A stretch of 17,324 nt of DNA. Source: Oscillospiraceae bacterium. GTDB lineage: Bacteria > Bacillota > Clostridia > Saccharofermentanales > Saccharofermentanaceae. Where the stretch lies: contig CACXGG010000060.1 in the NCBI GenBank assembly GCA_902767145.1, forward strand, positions 1-17,324. Direction: 5' to 3'. This document shows, piece by piece, positions 14,775-17,324 of this stretch. Made by a program: the position numbers and the translations under genes. The notes beneath the pieces were generated by a model. It searched no databases. It saw only the letters and a list, made by a program, of their open reading frames with translations, and was not told the DNA's origin. Position 1 is the first letter of the stretch; each line of letters begins with the position of its first letter.

Positions 14775-16330
14775 ACATAGCCGAGATCCGCAACCTTTCA
14801 ATGTCCATCTACTCAGGAAAGGGCGTACCGGCCCTGATCCTTGACGACCTCAATTTCCATATAAGGGAAGGTGAGATCCTGGGACTTATCGGAAACTCCG
14901 GATCCGGAAAGAGTATGACAGCCATGACCATAGCAGGTCTTCTTCCCGAGTCGGCACAGGTCACATCGGGAAGCATCGAGATAGACGGAAAAGACGTGCT
15001 GAAATTATCTGCCGGTGAGCGCAGAAAGCTCCTGGGAGAAGAGATCGGCATGATCTTCCAGGACCCCATGACTGCACTGGATCCTCTGGAGACAGTGGGA
15101 AAGAACCTGGATGAGATCTTAAGGATACGAAACATCCCAAAGGAAGAGAGAAAGTCCAGGATCATCTCCATGCTGGAGACCGTTGGATTCATCGAACCCG
15201 AGAGGATCTACAGGAGCTATCCCCATCAGATATCGGGAGGCCAGAGGCAGCGCGTCCTCATCGCGGGAGCGGCTCTTCTCAAGCCCAAGCTCCTCATTGC
15301 AGATGAGCCCACATCCTCACTTGATACGGTGACCACCGTGTCCATCCTTAAGCTCCTTAAGGATATCTGCATCGAGATGCACATGACCATCCTTTTCATA
15401 TCCCACGACCTGTCTGTAGTAAACAACTTCTGCGACAGGGTCATGGTAATGAAAGATGGAAAGATAATAGATTCCGACAATACGGAGGATATACTCCACA
15501 ATCCCAAGAATGCCTTTACGGCTGAGCTCCTTACAAAAGCAAAGCTGGATCCCAGGTCCCTGGGACTTGAGTTCTCGGAGGTGGATCCTTCCGGAAGCCC
15601 CGTCCTCAAGGTGATGGATATAGCCACCGCATACAGGGACGGATTCTTCGGCCGTCAGAGGGCGAAGAATACCATCGAGGGAATAAGTTTCGATCTGTAT
15701 CCGGGAGAGGTCATGGGCCTTATAGGAAGCTCCGGATGCGGTAAGACAACACTTGCCAAGACCATCTGCGGACTTCTGAAGCCCACGGGAGGAAATATCG
15801 ATCACTGTTCCGGAAAGGTAGGCGTGGTATTCCAGGATCCCGTATCCTGCCTGAATCCCATGCATACCATCAGATGGCACCTGAACGAGCCCCTTGTGGC
15901 CGCAGGTATAAAGCTCACAAAAGAGGAGCGCGAAAAGAAGATCCTTGAAGCCATCAAGGCAGTGGGTCTTGAGGAAAAGCATCTCTCCAGATATCCCGGA
16001 AGGCTGTCGGGAGGCCAGAGGCAGAGGGCGGCCATCGCCATGTGCCTTATCCTGGAACCGTCGGTAATGATCGCCGACGAGCCCTTCTCCTCCCTTGATG
16101 CCAGCTCCGCTGCATCCATCCTGAAGCTGCTTTCAAAGATCAACAGGGAGAGAAAGACTTCCATCCTTCTCATATCCCATAACCTCAGGGTAGTCCGCAC
16201 CATGTGCAGAAGGGTACTTGTAATGTCCAGGGGCCACGTGGTGGAGGAAGGCATGACAGAGGAAGTCCTGAAGTCCCCAAAGGCTTCCGCAACAAAAGCC
16301 CTTATCGATGCCGAAAGGCAGTTATCCTGA
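14771..16330 (+). CDS. Fused double ABC ATPase (DppD-DppF type)
   Basis: 519 residues containing two complete ATP-binding cassettes, equivalent to DppD and DppF in one chain. First cassette: Walker A GNSGSGKS (41-48), Q-loop Gln97, signature ISGGQRQR (154-161), Walker B LLIADEP (174-180), switch His212. Second cassette: Walker A GSSGCGKT (319-326), Gln355, signature LSGGQRQR (412-419), Walker B VMIADEP (432-438), His470. All catalytic positions are intact in both, so both sites should hydrolyse ATP. The short segment after the first cassette (about 240-275) is the reduced C-terminal region where separate DppD proteins usually carry a longer oligopeptide-transporter tail; no Cys-rich iron-sulfur motif is visible there. 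Fused versions such as YejF and GsiA are known. It is the last gene of the importer operon and is followed by a terminator. Confidence 0.95.
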   Translation: MNIAEIRNLSMSIYSGKGVPALILDDLNFHIREGEILGLIGNSGSGKSMTAMTIAGLLPESAQVTSGSIEIDGKDVLKLSAGERRKLLGEEIGMIFQDPMTALDPLETVGKNLDEILRIRNIPKEERKSRIISMLETVGFIEPERIYRSYPHQISGGQRQRVLIAGAALLKPKLLIADEPTSSLDTVTTVSILKLLKDICIEMHMTILFISHDLSVVNNFCDRVMVMKDGKIIDSDNTEDILHNPKNAFTAELLTKAKLDPRSLGLEFSEVDPSGSPVLKVMDIATAYRDGFFGRQRAKNTIEGISFDLYPGEVMGLIGSSGCGKTTLAKTICGLLKPTGGNIDHCSGKVGVVFQDPVSCLNPMHTIRWHLNEPLVAAGIKLTKEEREKKILEAIKAVGLEEKHLSRYPGRLSGGQRQRAAIAMCLILEPSVMIADEPFSSLDASSAASILKLLSKINRERKTSILLISHNLRVVRTMCRRVLVMSRGHVVEEGMTEEVLKSPKASATKALIDAERQLS

Positions 16331-16345
16331 TCTGGTTAAGAGCAT

Positions 16346-16376
16346 AAAAAAAGACCGCCGGTCAGGCGGTCTTTTT
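16346..16376. terminator. Bidirectional terminator between importer and pilin gene
   Basis: GACCGCC (16353-16359), loop GGTCA, GGCGGTC (16365-16371), flanked by A7 on the left and T5 on the right. It can serve both the plus-strand importer and the convergent minus-strand pilin-like gene. Confidence 0.92.
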
Positions 16377-16392
16377 ATTATTCAATTATTCA

Positions 16393-17097
16393 TCAGCTGA
16401 TGGAGATACCGTAACGGTTGCTGAGCCATGTCTTCTGCTCTGCATTGAGTGTATAGGAATTGCTGCTCCATGTGAATCCGGGAAGATCGGAGAATGCCCA
16501 TGCTGATCCGCCAAGATCAAGAACTGCACCATCTGCTGTCTGTGTGATGGAGATTCCAAGTGAGTTCCATCCGTTACCGTCTGTAACTGAAAGGCTTGTT
16601 GTATCACCGCTTACAGATGCAGAAAGGACCTTGGGACCTTCACCGGCAGGAGATGAAGCCATACCGTTATCAAGTGTGATTCCGTTTCCGAGATCTACAG
16701 GCTCGCCCTCAGGTACAGGTGTAGGCCTGGGTGTATTTGTAGGCCTGGGTGTATTTGTGGGCCTGGGTGTATTTGTAGGTCCGGGTGTAGGAGTATTAGT
16801 AGGTGTTACTCCCGGGGGAAGTGTAGGCTCGGGTGTAGGTGTATTTGTTGTTCCTCTTCTGGGAGCCGTCGTAGGCGGAACCCTGTTAGGACGCGTTGTT
16901 GTGATCAGGCTCTGAACACGGAGCTGTGCCTGGTCAACAGCAGGGATATAATTTTCTTTATACTTATTCTGAGTATTCTTATATCTCTGCAGTGTATCGC
17001 CGATACCTATAGCAGCAACACTGGCAAGGATAACGATGATCGCGATAACGAGCATCATCTCAACCAATGTAAAACCTCTCTTGTTGATCTTCTTCAT
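16393..17097 (-). CDS. Type IV pilin-like protein with Pro/Thr-rich stalk
   Basis: 234 residues. The class III prepilin signal is textbook: a basic leader MKKINKRG, then cleavage before F9, with E13 as the mature Glu5, followed by a hydrophobic helix LVEMMLVIAIIVILASVAAI. A short helical segment to about residue 75 would complete the pilin stem. Residues about 76-135 are a Pro/Thr-rich stalk with repeated NTPRPT units. The last about 100 residues form a distinct Gly/Ser/Thr/Asn-rich beta-type domain. Prepilin peptidase would methylate and cleave the leader, placing the protein in a pilus or pseudopilus, but no peptidase, assembly ATPase or platform protein is in view. The ATG at 17097 follows AAGGAGGG at 8 bases. 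An earlier ATG (17121) would place that site inside the gene. A stalked pilin with a displayed domain suggests a minor pilin or adhesin (inference). Confidence 0.9.
   Translation of the reverse strand: MKKINKRGFTLVEMMLVIAIIVILASVAAIGIGDTLQRYKNTQNKYKENYIPAVDQAQLRVQSLITTTRPNRVPPTTAPRRGTTNTPTPEPTLPPGVTPTNTPTPGPTNTPRPTNTPRPTNTPRPTPVPEGEPVDLGNGITLDNGMASSPAGEGPKVLSASVSGDTTSLSVTDGNGWNSLGISITQTADGAVLDLGGSAWAFSDLPGFTWSSNSYTLNAEQKTWLSNRYGISIS
16721..16792 (-). repeat. 18-base tandem repeat coding the NTPRPT stalk
   Basis: Three near-identical 18-base units (16721-16738, 16739-16756, 16757-16774; one A/G difference in the third) and a degenerate fourth. Each codes six residues, NTPRPT. The unit length is a multiple of three, so expansion or contraction would keep the frame and change stalk length. 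Confidence 0.9.
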
Positions 17098-17163
17098 GCG
17101 AACCGCCCTCCTTAAGAGCATTTTAAGCCCCTTATTCGATTCTGGATATAAATATACGACCTA

Positions 17164-17192
17164 ATTATAAACCCTGCCGCCTCAAATTTGTA
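17164..17192 (-). promoter_or_regulatory. Probable promoter for the pilin-like gene
   Basis: A perfect TATAAT on the minus strand (17169-17164) lies 66 bases before the ATG. The -35 at 17 bases is TACAAA, only 3 of 6 matches, so only the -10 is convincing. Confidence 0.4.
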
Positions 17193-17212
17193 CCCCTTTT
17201 TTAACATTTCCT

Positions 17213-17324
17213 TCATATTTCGTGCCATTTTTCTACATAATTCAGGAGTAAATCTCTGAAATTATTGACTTTTCCGTCTATCACAGCATCCAATAAAAAT
17301 TTTAAAACGCTGCCGATATCCTCC
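17213..17324 (-). CDS. Possible C-terminal end of an unidentified gene (partial)
   Basis: A minus-strand frame is open from the window edge for 36 codons and ends at TGA (17215-17213). The peptide ends LLLNYVEKWHEI and looks like a normal amphipathic helical C terminus, with balanced charge and no low-complexity sequence. A random frame could stay open this long, so the call rests on composition and on the gene density of the region. If real, it precedes the pilin-like gene on the same strand with about 115 bases between. No family can be recognised from this length. Confidence 0.45.
   Translation of the reverse strand, partial: EDIGSVLKFLLDAVIDGKVNNFRDLLLNYVEKWHEI

Noticed and set aside
17108..17204. 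31-codon minus-strand frame between the edge gene and the pilin-like gene
   Set aside because: There is no properly spaced ribosome site, the frame overlaps the pilin promoter and ribosome site, and the peptide shows no pattern. Best explained by chance.

Overview
The window most resembles the chromosome of an anaerobic, gut- or rumen-type Clostridia bacterium, possibly Lachnospiraceae. This is inferred from several signs: strong GGAGG-type ribosome binding sites, frequent AGG arginine codons, a Gram-positive lipoprotein signal, an anaerobe-style PaaK, an HI0933/BaiN-type flavoprotein, a D-Ala-D-Ala ligase, an Asn-rich secreted protein and Pro/Thr-rich extracellular linkers. The exact taxon cannot be read from the sequence. 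There are eleven complete genes plus one gene cut by each window edge. No tRNA, rRNA, CRISPR array, prophage or transposase gene was seen, and no gene-free stretch exceeds 300 bases.

Left block (1-4763, minus strand): a tightly packed run read right to left, ddl, an HI0933-family flavoprotein, dCMP deaminase (comEB), phenylacetate-CoA ligase (paaK) and a secreted protein with a poly-Asn linker that runs off the edge. Gaps are -1 to 38 bases, so this looks like one operon driven by an extended -10 promoter near 4755-4763. Divergent from it (4903-7068, plus) is a single large polytopic membrane protein with GT-C glycosyltransferase features. The shared intergenic region carries a 16/17-base motif once in each orientation, a candidate two-site operator.

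Middle block (7069-11176): after the membrane protein lies a 69-base REP-like element with perfect 21-base arms and nested hairpins, then a bidirectional terminator. Next, on the minus strand, are an EF-G paralogue whose catalytic His position is Asp, and a 575-residue protein made of a zinc ribbon, a very long coiled coil and a small C-terminal domain. Each has its own promoter or terminator signals.

Right block (11376-16330, plus): a complete oligopeptide/dipeptide/nickel-type ABC importer. It comprises a family 5 lipoprotein binding protein, an intergenic terminator that probably sets a high binding-protein level, two permeases and one polypeptide carrying both ATPases. The last three genes overlap by ATGA junctions. 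A bidirectional terminator separates this from a convergent type IV pilin-like gene (16393-17097, minus) with a repetitive Pro/Thr stalk, and the probable 3' end of another minus-strand gene reaches the right edge.

No single obvious new defence or biosynthetic system is present. The most interesting items are the REP-like element, the paired divergent motif, the zinc-ribbon coiled-coil protein, the stalked pilin and the altered EF-G.
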